Source of the DNA: Pseudoruminococcus sp964385235
GTDB lineage: Bacteria; Bacillota; Clostridia; Oscillospirales; Acutalibacteraceae
Length of the DNA: 13,340 bases
NCBI GenBank assembly: GCA_964385235.1
Contig: CAYLOD010000051.1
Location: 1 to 13,340, forward strand
Direction of reading: 5' to 3'
Part shown: positions 1 through 6,019 of the stretch, one piece after another
Layout of the letters: each line of letters opens with the position of its first letter
Position numbering within the stretch: the first letter of the stretch is position 1
Position numbers and translations under genes: made by a program
Notes under the pieces: model-generated
Database searches by the model: none
What the model was told of the DNA's origin: nothing
What the model saw: the letters and a program-made list of their open reading frames with translations, nothing else

Positions 1-218
1 TGACTGCCAAGGCGTCGGGCGGAACAGCGCCGTATAAGTACAAGTACTACTGCAAACCGGCGGGCGCTTCGGGCTACACCGCGCTCACAGGCTCGGTAAC
101 TTCAACATCTTACACACACAAACCCGCGAGAGCTATTTCCTACAGCTACGCTGTAAAGATATTCGACGCAAAGGGCAAGACCGCCACAAAGTACTTCACG
201 GTAAATGTAAGCGACTGA
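1..218 (+). CDS. C-terminal end of a secreted/cell-surface repeat-domain protein (5' partial)
   Basis: An open frame enters from the left edge (codons start at base 3) and stops at TGA 216-218, giving 71 residues. The translation is rich in Gly, Thr, Ser, Lys and Tyr. It begins TAKASGGTAPYKYKYYCK and ends in alternating hydrophobic/Lys strands (AVKIFDAKGKTATKYFTVNVSD, read as a final beta strand pair). This resembles the Ig-like/triple-tyrosine beta-sandwich domains repeated in Ruminococcus and related surface proteins, where a terminal domain of this kind follows catalytic or adhesion domains. No anchor motif (LPXTG, SLH, dockerin) is visible in the part present, so how the protein stays at the surface is unknown. 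The catalytic or main part lies outside the window, so no function is assigned. Terminated by the hairpin at 263-305. Confidence 0.75.
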   Translation, partial: TAKASGGTAPYKYKYYCKPAGASGYTALTGSVTSTSYTHKPARAISYSYAVKIFDAKGKTATKYFTVNVSD

Positions 219-262
219 AAATTTCCGCTGTAGTATAAGGGCAGTATAAGAAATTTAACAGC

Positions 263-305
263 AAAACCACCGTAAACGGTATGTTGACCGATTTACGGTG
301 GTTTT
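263..305 (+). terminator. Strong, probably bidirectional intrinsic terminator between convergent genes
   Basis: Bases 263-280 pair with 287-305, with one bulged base at 291. The stem is 18 bp around a six-base loop (281-286), and its outer arms are A4 on the left and T4 on the right. The plus strand therefore ends in GGTGGTTTTTG and the minus strand likewise ends in a T-run. It lies 45 bases after the stop of the surface-protein gene and 50 bases after the rarA stop on the other strand, so it can serve both. Confidence 0.82.
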
Positions 306-354
306 TGTTTACTGTATGGAAAGGCAAAATATGATAAAGTAAATAAAAGCTGAT

Positions 355-1620
355 TTATTGATCTTTTATTTTCCTCCAATATTCAGCGAATGCCTGTTCA
401 TTTTTATTTTCCCCGGGAACATAATAGACTGTATCCCGGATAGCGTCGGGCAAATATTGCTGTTGTATCCAGTGATTTTTATAGTCGTGAGGGTAAAGAT
501 AAAACTGCCCCTTGACCTTCGCGTCCGCACCGTCATAATGCTTGTTTTGAAGCTGACGGGGAATTGCGCCCGTGTTGCCCGCCTTGACGTCGGCCATAGC
601 TGAATTTATCGCCATATATGACGAATTTGACTTGGGTGCGGAGCAAACAAGGATAACGGCATCGGCAAGAGGTATTCTTGCCTCGGGGAGCCCTACCTGA
701 AGCGCGGAGTCCACAGCCGCCTTGACTATAGGTATTATCATCGGATATGCCAGCCCTACATCTTCACAGGCGCAGACAATAAGCCTCCTGCACACAGACG
801 GCAGATCCCCCGCCTCCAAAAGACGGGCAAGGTAGTGGACAGCCGCGTTTGCGTCCGAACCGCGCATGGACTTCTGAAACGCCGAAAGCAGATCGTAATG
901 CTCGTCACCCTCACGGTCATATTTTGCCGCGCTCATTTGAGTGAGAGATTTAACTGTTTCAAGAGATATTGTTTTGACGCCGTCCACGGCATGAGTCGAC
1001 AGTACGGAGAGCTCCACGGCATTGACGGCCTTTCTGACGTCGCCGCCGCAGCCGTAAGCGATATGCTCCTCAACGCCGTCCTCAAGTTCGATTGCCTCGT
1101 CGCCTTCATCGCGCAGTATATTATAAGCCCGCTTTATAGCGCCGATTACATCGTCCTTTTCAACTCGTTTAAATTCAAAGACTGTTGAACGGCTGAGAAT
1201 TGCCCCGTAAACATAGAAATAGGGATTCTCTGTCGTCGAGGCGATAAGTGTAATGCTGCCGTTCTCGATAAACTCAAGAAGCGTCTGCTGCTGCTTTTTA
1301 TTAAAATATTGGATTTCATCGAGATAAAGAAGTATACCGTTCATGCCCGAAAATTCCGAAAGCTCCGCGACTATATCCTTTATATCAGAGGTTGAAGCAG
1401 TTGTACCGTTGAGCTTGCGCAGCGTCATGTTGGTCTGCCTTGCAATGATTGAAGCGAGCGTAGTCTTGCCCACTCCGGACGGACCGTAAAAAATCATATT
1501 CGGAATAGTTCCCGATTCTATAATATTCCTGAGCGGCATATTTTTTCCTATTAAATGCTTTTGCCCCGAAATTTCATCAAGCGTTTGCGGTCTTATCCTG
1601 TCCGCTAAAGGTCTGTTCAT
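355..1620 (-). CDS. rarA: Replication-associated recombination protein RarA (MgsA), AAA+ ATPase
   Basis: RarA is a cytosolic tetrameric AAA+ ATPase of the clamp-loader/RuvB-like clade that acts on stalled replication forks and ssDNA-dsDNA junctions. Counting from the Met encoded at 1629, the sequence shows Walker A GPSGVGKT (49-56), Walker B LYLDEIQ (101-107), sensor 1 STTEN (131-135) and an SRS arginine-finger segment (146-148). The typical RarA C-terminal tetramerisation region follows, with DLPSVCRRLIVCACEDVGLA and IPRQLQNKHYDG. DEIQ in place of DEVH is, as I recall, usual in clostridial homologues. Start choice: a Met at 1629 directly abuts the AAAGGA motif, whereas the Met at 1620 (MNRPLADRIRP) sits 9 bases after it, so 1620 (421 residues) is preferred. 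It lies 96 bp downstream of pgcA with a hairpin between. No strong promoter of its own was recognised. Length and motifs are complete. Confidence 0.95.
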   Translation of the reverse strand: MNRPLADRIRPQTLDEISGQKHLIGKNMPLRNIIESGTIPNMIFYGPSGVGKTTLASIIARQTNMTLRKLNGTTASTSDIKDIVAELSEFSGMNGILLYLDEIQYFNKKQQQTLLEFIENGSITLIASTTENPYFYVYGAILSRSTVFEFKRVEKDDVIGAIKRAYNILRDEGDEAIELEDGVEEHIAYGCGGDVRKAVNAVELSVLSTHAVDGVKTISLETVKSLTQMSAAKYDREGDEHYDLLSAFQKSMRGSDANAAVHYLARLLEAGDLPSVCRRLIVCACEDVGLAYPMIIPIVKAAVDSALQVGLPEARIPLADAVILVCSAPKSNSSYMAINSAMADVKAGNTGAIPRQLQNKHYDGADAKVKGQFYLYPHDYKNHWIQQQYLPDAIRDTVYYVPGENKNEQAFAEYWRKIKDQ

Positions 1621-1667
1621 ATAGCTCATTCCTTTGATTTGTATACTTTTTTTGAATGGTATAATAT

Positions 1668-1695
1668 AAAGCTGAACCCGTAAAGGTTCAGCTTT
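1668..1695 (-). terminator. Hairpin downstream of pgcA, likely intrinsic terminator
   Basis: AAAGCTGAACC (1668-1678) and its exact complement (1685-1695) form an 11-bp perfect stem around a six-base loop. On the minus strand the 3' arm ends in CTTT followed by an A/T-only stretch, not a clean T-run, so termination may be partial and rarA may receive read-through from pgcA. Confidence 0.6.
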
Positions 1696-1716
1696 ACAGT
1701 TATTTTAATTTAAAAA

Positions 1717-3441
1717 TCATACGCCGAGTTTAATCTCCATTTCATCGGCAAGCCTGTCGCAAAGTTCGACAGCCTCTTCTCTCGTCTTGCCGACAGCAGT
1801 GAGATACAGCTTTATTTTCGGTTCGGTACCGGACGGACGGACGATAACTGCTCCGCCGCCCTCAAGTGAATATGAGAGGACATTCGACTTAGGCAGATTT
1901 ATTTTTTCTTCCTTGCCCGACTTCAGATCCTTTGCCACGGAAAGTTTATAGTCTGCTGCAGCTATGACCTCAAAGCCCGAAACCTCTGTCGGGGGGTTAT
2001 CACGGAGACTGTTCATAATACCGCTCATTTTTTCCATGCCGGAAGCGCCGTCAAACTCGAAGCTGAGTGTTCGGTTGATGTAGTAGCCATACTCCTTGTA
2101 AATATCATTCATGACCTCATAGAGACTTTTACCGTTCTTTCTGTAGTATGCCGCCATTTCGCATATGAGCATCGAAGCGACAACAGCGTCCTTATCCCTG
2201 ACATATGTACCCGCAAGATAGCCGTAGCTTTCCTCAAAGCCGAATACATACCTTGATTCCTCGCCCTTTTGTTCAAGTCCGAGGATCTGCTCGCCTATAT
2301 ACTTAAAGCCGGTGAGGACATTCCTCAGCTCACAGCCGTACTTTTCGCAAATTTTTTCAACAAGCTTTGATGTGACTATCGTCTTGACAGCGACAGGTCT
2401 TTCGGGAAGCGTGCCTAATGTCTTTCTGCATGAAAGTATATAGTCGATAAGGAGAATGCCCGTTTCGTTGCCCGTGAGAAGTCTGTATCCTTCGTCTGTT
2501 CTGACGGCAATGCCGACGCGGTCGCTGTCGGGGTCAGTCGCAAGAAGCAGATCGGAGTCTGTCTTTTCCGAAAGCTTCAGACCCAGGTCGAGAGCCTCTC
2601 TTATCTCAGGATTCGGATATGGACACGTTGTGAAGCTGCCGTCGGGATTCTCCTGTTCGGGAACTACCGTAATGTCCTCGACGCCGATCCTTGCCAGTAT
2701 CTTGCGCACAAGCTTGTTTCCCGCGCCGTTCAGCGGCGTGTAAACGACTTTCAGCCCCGCACCCTTGCAGATATTTTTGTTGACGGACTGCGCCTCGACA
2801 TTATTCAGGTATGATTCATATACACTGTCGTCTACCCACTCGATAAGACCGCTGTTTATGCCCTCGTCAAAGTCCGTAAGCTTGACGCCGCTAAATATAT
2901 CTACCTTTTGAATCTCATCATATACTATGCCGGAGTGAACGTCCGTCATCTGACAGCCGTCGTCGCCATAGCATTTATAGCCGTTGTACTTAGCGGGGTT
3001 ATGGCTTGCCGTGACCATTATGCCCGCCTGACAGCCAAGCTCTCTGACAAGGAACGAGAGAACAGGCGTAGGCTCAAGCTCTCTCGATATATATACTTTT
3101 ACGCCGTTGGCGGCAAGGACTCTCGCCGCTTCGGACGCAAAGTAACCGGCCTTAATTCTCGAGTCGTATGAGATCGCGACCGACGCATTGCCGTAATTTT
3201 TATTTAGAAAGTTAGCAAGACCCTGAGTAGTTCTGCGGACGACATAGATATTCATTCTGTTTGTTCCCGCGCCTATTATACCGCGCAGACCCGCCGTGCC
3301 GAACTCAAGCTCACGATAAAATCTGTCGTAGATCTCGTCGTCGGCGCCCTCTACGCCTTTCAGCTCCGCTATCAGATCAGGATCGTCAACAGCGTTTTTA
3401 AGCCATGAATTATAAGAATCCGTTACATTTATTTTTTTCAT
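1717..3441 (-). CDS. pgcA: Alpha-phosphoglucomutase / phosphomannomutase family enzyme
   Basis: Interconverts glucose 1-phosphate and glucose 6-phosphate, linking glycolysis to glycogen, UDP-glucose and envelope polysaccharide synthesis; cytosolic. All four alpha-D-phosphohexomutase landmarks are present in order. They are the catalytic phosphoserine loop TASHNP (144-149, Ser146), the metal-binding loop DPDSDR (303-308), the sugar-specificity loop GFEESYG (401-407) and the C-terminal phosphate-binding loop RPSGTEPKIK (535-544). The N-terminal FGTAGLRG (48-54) is also typical. At 574 residues it matches the long Bacillus PgcA type and not the 450-residue GlmM/ManB type, so glucosamine mutase activity is unlikely. 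Start: GGGAGAGG lies 7 bases before the ATG, and MKKINVTDSY is a normal family start. It has a near-consensus promoter at 3495-3523. Mannose 6-phosphate may be a second substrate. Confidence 0.95.
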   Translation of the reverse strand: MKKINVTDSYNSWLKNAVDDPDLIAELKGVEGADDEIYDRFYRELEFGTAGLRGIIGAGTNRMNIYVVRRTTQGLANFLNKNYGNASVAISYDSRIKAGYFASEAARVLAANGVKVYISRELEPTPVLSFLVRELGCQAGIMVTASHNPAKYNGYKCYGDDGCQMTDVHSGIVYDEIQKVDIFSGVKLTDFDEGINSGLIEWVDDSVYESYLNNVEAQSVNKNICKGAGLKVVYTPLNGAGNKLVRKILARIGVEDITVVPEQENPDGSFTTCPYPNPEIREALDLGLKLSEKTDSDLLLATDPDSDRVGIAVRTDEGYRLLTGNETGILLIDYILSCRKTLGTLPERPVAVKTIVTSKLVEKICEKYGCELRNVLTGFKYIGEQILGLEQKGEESRYVFGFEESYGYLAGTYVRDKDAVVASMLICEMAAYYRKNGKSLYEVMNDIYKEYGYYINRTLSFEFDGASGMEKMSGIMNSLRDNPPTEVSGFEVIAAADYKLSVAKDLKSGKEEKINLPKSNVLSYSLEGGGAVIVRPSGTEPKIKLYLTAVGKTREEAVELCDRLADEMEIKLGV

Positions 3442-3481
3442 AATAAAACCTCTCCCTAATTTATCTCTTTAAAGATAATAC

Positions 3482-3497
3482 AATTACATATGTAATT
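3482..3497. promoter_or_regulatory. Perfect 16-bp palindrome over the pgcA -10/start region (candidate operator)
   Basis: AATTACATATGTAATT is an exact inverted repeat. It overlaps the last three bases of the pgcA -10 hexamer and covers the expected transcription start, where a bound dimeric repressor would block initiation. The protein that would bind it is unknown. AT-rich palindromes also arise by chance, so this is inference from position and perfection. Confidence 0.45.
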
Positions 3498-3523
3498 ATA
3501 GCATGAATTTCCTGTTCTTTCAA
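3495..3523 (-). promoter_or_regulatory. Vegetative (SigA-type) promoter of pgcA
   Basis: On the minus strand, TTGAAA (3523-3518) is followed after exactly 17 bases by TATAAT (3500-3495) with an extended TGC directly upstream. The transcript would start near 3488, giving a leader of about 47 bases. Confidence 0.82.
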
Positions 3524-3564
3524 CATTATACAATAAATTAAAAATAATTAAAAAATTGTTTTTA

Positions 3565-3593
3565 TGCACATAAGAAAAGAAATGGAATATAAT
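3565..3593 (+). promoter_or_regulatory. Candidate promoter of the DUF305 gene
   Basis: A consensus TATAAT at 3588-3593 lies 17 bases after TGCACA (3565-3570, 4 of 6 matches to TTGACA). The predicted start near 3600 leaves a leader of about 48 bases to the ATG at 3648. Divergent from the pgcA promoter. Confidence 0.5.
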
Positions 3594-3647
3594 GGATTAT
3601 GGATATAAACGCAGAACCATATTGCCGCAATTTCAGGGGGAATAGTT

Positions 3648-4235
3648 ATGGGCAATCAGAGATTACCTCAAAGGCTGAGCAATGTTTCAAAGCGGTACTT
3701 GGACTGCTACTCCGTCATACTGAGCACAATGATAAAATGTATGACCGACGTACAGCTTAGCGACAGCGTTTCAGGCAACTTTATCAAGCAAATGATACCC
3801 CATCACCGCGCCGCGATAGATATGTCGCTGAACATACTCCGGTATACAACAAATATCGAGGTTCAGAACATAGCGCTTAACATAATAGCTGAGCAGACAA
3901 AGAGCATAGATGATATGCTTGCGGTCGAGGTGTGCTGCCGCTCCGTGAAAAACTCTCCGGTGCAGTTCAAGCCTTACACGAGGTCGTATAATGAAATATC
4001 GCAAAAAATGTTTAATGAAATGAAGTCGGCTCCTTCCGCGAATAACGTAAATCTGAACTTCCTTTGCGAGATGATCCCTCATCATAGGGGCGCGGTAAGA
4101 ATGAGCGAAAACGCGTTGAAATATACGATATGTCAGGAGCTGAATCCTGTTATAAAATCCATAATCAGCTCACAGAAGGCGGGAATAGCGGAAATGGAGA
4201 AGCTTTTGCCGAAGATAAGCTTATCAGATTGCTGA
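3648..4235 (+). CDS. Tandem DUF305-domain protein, cytosolic
   Basis: A 195-residue protein containing the DUF305 signature twice: MIPHHRAAIDM at 49-59 and MIPHHRGAVRM at 142-152. Each is followed about 25-30 residues later by the second conserved element with a Gln and a terminal Met (EQTKSIDDM 82-90; SQKAGIAEM 175-183). DUF305 proteins are ferritin-like helical bundles; His and Met placement suggests metal (possibly copper) handling, but the function is not established. There is no signal peptide, lipobox or membrane helix, whereas many family members are exported, so this one is probably cytosolic. Cys residues (20, 31, 96, 97, 140, 162, 195) could add metal ligands. The start is set by AGGGGG seven bases before the ATG. 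Monocistronic between its own promoter and the hairpin at 4325-4354. No metal-transport gene is adjacent. Confidence 0.88.
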   Translation: MGNQRLPQRLSNVSKRYLDCYSVILSTMIKCMTDVQLSDSVSGNFIKQMIPHHRAAIDMSLNILRYTTNIEVQNIALNIIAEQTKSIDDMLAVEVCCRSVKNSPVQFKPYTRSYNEISQKMFNEMKSAPSANNVNLNFLCEMIPHHRGAVRMSENALKYTICQELNPVIKSIISSQKAGIAEMEKLLPKISLSDC

Positions 4236-4324
4236 AAAACCACACAATGTATTCCAATGTGCGTTTATTTGTAATAACTCAGGCAAGATGTCCCCGGCGG
4301 GGCAAAACCATTATTAAATACTGA

Positions 4325-4354
4325 AAAGCCGATAGACATATGTCTGTCGGCTTT
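4325..4354 (+). terminator. Intrinsic terminator of the DUF305 gene
   Basis: AAAGCCGA (4325-4332) pairs with TCGGCTTT (4347-4354), and AGACA (4334-4338) with TGTCT (4341-4345), with a T.G wobble between them. The stem ends in CTTTAATTGTT, a modest T-rich tail. It lies 90 bases after the stop codon. Confidence 0.65.
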
Positions 4355-4380
4355 AATTGTTGCGATAAATAAAATGCTTT

Positions 4381-4437
4381 GCCGTGTACAGAGCCGTAAA
4401 TTCAACAAATTGATATTTATCGGCTATATGTCACGGC
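4381..4437. other. Nested stem-loop in the gap between terminators
   Basis: GCCGTG (4381-4386) pairs with CACGGC (4432-4437). Inside it AGCCGTAAAT (4392-4401) pairs with ATTTA-CGGCT, interrupted by one bulged T. The loop is AT-rich. It lies beyond the DUF305 terminator and beyond the tRNA terminator on the other strand, so it is unclear which transcript, if any, contains it. No T-run follows on either strand. Confidence 0.4.
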
Positions 4438-4439
4438 GC

Positions 4440-4482
4440 AAAAAAAGAACACCGATTTTAACAGCTTCAGCATCAAAATCAG
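4440..4482 (-). terminator. Terminator of the tRNA-Leu transcript
   Basis: On the minus strand CTGATTTT (4482-4475) pairs with AAAATCGG (4459-4452) using one wobble pair, with a further GCTGAAGC-containing loop. Seven consecutive T (4446-4440) follow after a short spacer. It begins about ten bases after the encoded CCA end. Confidence 0.6.
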
Positions 4483-4492
4483 CGTCCGGACA

Positions 4493-4577
4493 TGGTGCGA
4501 GTGACGGGACTTGAACCCGTACGTCGTAAAACACACGCCCCTCAAACGTGCCTGTCTGCCAGTTCCAGCACACTCGC
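4493..4577 (-). tRNA. tRNA-Leu (anticodon GAG), CCA encoded
   Basis: The minus strand folds as a tRNA. The 7-bp acceptor stem is GCGAGTG/CACTCGC, with discriminator A and an encoded CCA (4495-4493). The D loop contains GG. The anticodon stem CACGT/GCGTG encloses the loop TTGAGGG with anticodon GAG, and the T arm is ACGGG-TTCAAGT-CCCGT. The variable region is about 13 bases, longer than in class I tRNAs as expected for leucine, with only a short stem. It reads CUU/CUC codons. It is a single tRNA, not part of a cluster, with its own promoter at 4618-4646. Confidence 0.93.
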
Positions 4578-4617
4578 TTATATTAAGTTTTTTGGCACTC
4601 TCTTGTCAACGTAAGTT

Positions 4618-4646
4618 ATTATATCAAAGCGGTAATAAGATGTCAA
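4618..4646 (-). promoter_or_regulatory. Perfect consensus promoter of tRNA-Leu with an A/T tract upstream
   Basis: On the minus strand TTGACA (4646-4641), a 17-base spacer and TATAAT (4623-4618) match SigA consensus at every position. Immediately upstream lies an almost pure A/T stretch (about 4651-4672) resembling an UP element, fitting a strong stable-RNA promoter. The transcript would begin near 4611 and give a 5' leader of about 34 bases for RNase P removal. A second TTGACA (4609-4604) lies in the leader, but its only -10 candidate abuts the tRNA and would start inside it. Confidence 0.85.
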
Positions 4647-4673
4647 GCAATTTTAAAAAAATTTTTAATAACG

Positions 4674-4731
4674 CAAATTCCCAAAGTAGATTCCGCATCG
4701 GCACTGCTGTTGAATCTATTTTGGGAATTTG
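4674..4731. repeat. Long inverted repeat (20-bp stem, 18-base loop)
   Basis: Bases 4674-4685 pair exactly with 4720-4731 (core AATTCCCAAA / TTTGGGAATT). Base 4686 and base 4719 form a G.T wobble, and TAGATTC (4687-4693) pairs with GAATCTA (4712-4718). The 18-base loop spans 4694-4711. No T-run follows on the plus strand; on the minus strand an A/T tract with seven T begins about a dozen bases later. It sits just upstream of the tRNA promoter. Terminator, attenuator or remnant of a palindromic mobile repeat are all possible. Confidence 0.6.
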
Positions 4732-4788
4732 TTCTGAAATTGAAAAACATAATTTAACATTTACTGTATGGAAGTTTGTATAAAAGTG

Positions 4789-4797
4789 TGCTATAAT
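4789..4797 (+). promoter_or_regulatory. Extended -10 promoter upstream of the structured region and HAD gene
   Basis: TGCTATAAT (TG 4789-4790, TATAAT 4792-4797) is a perfect extended -10 element. No good -35 is found 16-18 bases upstream. A transcript starting near 4804 would give the HAD gene an untranslated leader of about 300 bases. Confidence 0.5.
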
Positions 4798-5109
4798 ATA
4801 ACAATAAACATATTTCGTCATGAGCGACCATGTCGTGTGCGGGGTTTAACGACTGCGCTCCTCAAAAGAAATCCGCAGAAAAGGGCTGTTTTTTGTGGCA
4901 TAGGCTCGGAAAAACCATTCAATAAGCGGCTTGTGTTGCGCATAGATATAATATCGCTCCGTCCCCGATTTGTCAATCTCTTTAAAAACACTATCCCCAT
5001 GCAGGAGAATATTATCAATGAGGCTTCGGCGTATTAAACACGGCATCATTGAGAAAATTGCGGCAAAAGCCGCGAACCTTATTTAAGCATGAACAGGAGT
5101 GAAAACAAA
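4798..5109. other. Structured, apparently noncoding region before the HAD gene (candidate leader or small RNA)
   Basis: Short frames stay open on both strands here, but none has a convincing ribosome binding site or recognisable product. The DNA is rich in complementary segments. TGCGC (4854-4858) pairs with GCGCA (4938-4942), CCGC (4873-4876) with GCGG (4926-4929), and GTTTTT (4888-4893) with AAAAAC (4910-4915), together a rod-like fold of about 89 bases. GTCGT (4832-4836) can pair with ACGAC (4849-4853), and TTGCGGC/GCCGCGA flank an AAAA loop at 5058-5075. A plus-strand promoter precedes it and a minus-strand promoter lies inside it. I do not recognise a named riboswitch or RNA family. Confidence 0.4.
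4948..4976 (-). promoter_or_regulatory. Candidate minus-strand promoter inside the gap
   Basis: On the minus strand TTGACA (4976-4971) is followed after 17 bases by TATTAT (4953-4948), 5 of 6 matches. A transcript starting near 4941 would begin exactly at the rod-like fold 4942-4854 and run toward the inverted repeat at 4674-4731. This arrangement would suit a small RNA. Confidence 0.45.
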
Positions 5110-5820
5110 ATGAGTTTAAAAGCTATACTCTTTGACCTCGACGGCACACTTCTGCCTATGGATCAGGACAGGTTTACTAAGGGCTACTTCGAGCTGCTGA
5201 CAAGGAAGCTTGCCCCGCTCGGATATGAGCCGAAGGAACTTGTTGACGCGATCTGGAAAGGAACGGCTGAAATGGTGAAAAACGACGGCGGCACAAGCAA
5301 TGAAACCGTTTTCTGGCGCAAATTTTCCGAAATACTCGGAGAGCGGGTTATGCGCGACAAGCCGGCTGTCGATGAATTTTACCAAAAGGAATTTGAAAGC
5401 GCAAAGGAGTTTTGCGGGTTTGACGCGCAGGCGGGGGAAACTGTCACATGGGCAAAGGAACAGGGACTGAGAACCGCTCTTGCCGTAAACCCCGTGTTCC
5501 CAATGTGCGCCATGTGTTCCCGTGTACGTTGGGCGGGACTCAAGCCGGAGGATTTTGAGCTGATTACCGCGTATGAAAATATCAGTGTGAGCAAGCCGAA
5601 TCCCCTTTATTTCAGCGAGATTGCCGGCAGACTGGAACTTGCGCCGGAGGAATGTCTGATGGTCGGCAACGATACACAGGAGGATATGGCCGCGGAAAAA
5701 TGCGGAATGGATGTGTTTTTACTTACAAACAACCTGATAAACAAGGAAAACAGGGATATTTCGGAATATCCGCGGGGCGGCTTTCAAGATTTGCGGGAAT
5801 ATATAAAGGAAAAGCTGTAA
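5110..5820 (+). CDS. HAD-superfamily hydrolase (probable phosphatase)
   Basis: A cytosolic haloacid-dehalogenase-fold protein of 236 residues, probably hydrolysing a small phosphorylated metabolite; substrate unknown. Motif I is DLDGT (9-13, nucleophile Asp9 and acid/base Asp11). The helical cap follows, motif III is the Lys in SKPNP (Lys162), and motif IV is GNDTQED (186-192) with the magnesium-binding Asp pair. RWAGLKPEDFELITAYEN is typical of one HAD subgroup annotated only as hydrolase. Motif II is odd: LAVNP (124-128) has Val where that subgroup, as I recall it, has Thr (LATNP). Start: a Met at 5089 has no ribosome binding site, while AGGAG (5095-5099) stands ten bases before the ATG at 5110, so 5110 is preferred. 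Stop at 5820. The following membrane-protein genes could be cotranscribed, but the gaps are about 200 bases. Confidence 0.87.
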   Translation: MSLKAILFDLDGTLLPMDQDRFTKGYFELLTRKLAPLGYEPKELVDAIWKGTAEMVKNDGGTSNETVFWRKFSEILGERVMRDKPAVDEFYQKEFESAKEFCGFDAQAGETVTWAKEQGLRTALAVNPVFPMCAMCSRVRWAGLKPEDFELITAYENISVSKPNPLYFSEIAGRLELAPEECLMVGNDTQEDMAAEKCGMDVFLLTNNLINKENRDISEYPRGGFQDLREYIKEKL

Positions 5821-6019
5821 GAGCATGGCGGGCAAAACGGAATGAAAGGTACAGCCTTGTGAGGAAGATTTACAGAAAGGGGGAATGAACTTCCGACTTA
5901 TGCTTTTCATGTTATGCTGTTGAAAGCGGACGGAAGGTGTTTTGAGTTAAATAGCAGGGCAGACGCCTTGCTTAACAGTTAATCCTATTAAATAAAAAAT
6001 ATGAAAGGAACGAATATCT

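Noticed and set aside
355..1188. Plus-strand frames opposite rarA (358-603, 835-1188)
   Set aside because: Shadows of the conserved minus-strand rarA reading frame without ribosome binding sites.
4854..4942. 6S RNA or SRP RNA
   Set aside because: The elongated fold is suggestive, but I could not find conserved SRP loop motifs or a convincing 6S bubble with long closing stem.
4768..5049. Three small overlapping frames (plus 4768-5037, minus 4818-5018 and 4846-5049) as genes
   Set aside because: No ribosome binding sites, mutually overlapping, no recognisable protein, and the DNA is better explained by RNA-like pairing. Not fully excluded.
5886..5924. 12-codon leader peptide after GGGGG upstream of the DUF308 gene
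   Set aside because: Spacing to the ATG is too short and no attenuator-type alternative hairpins with a T-run follow.
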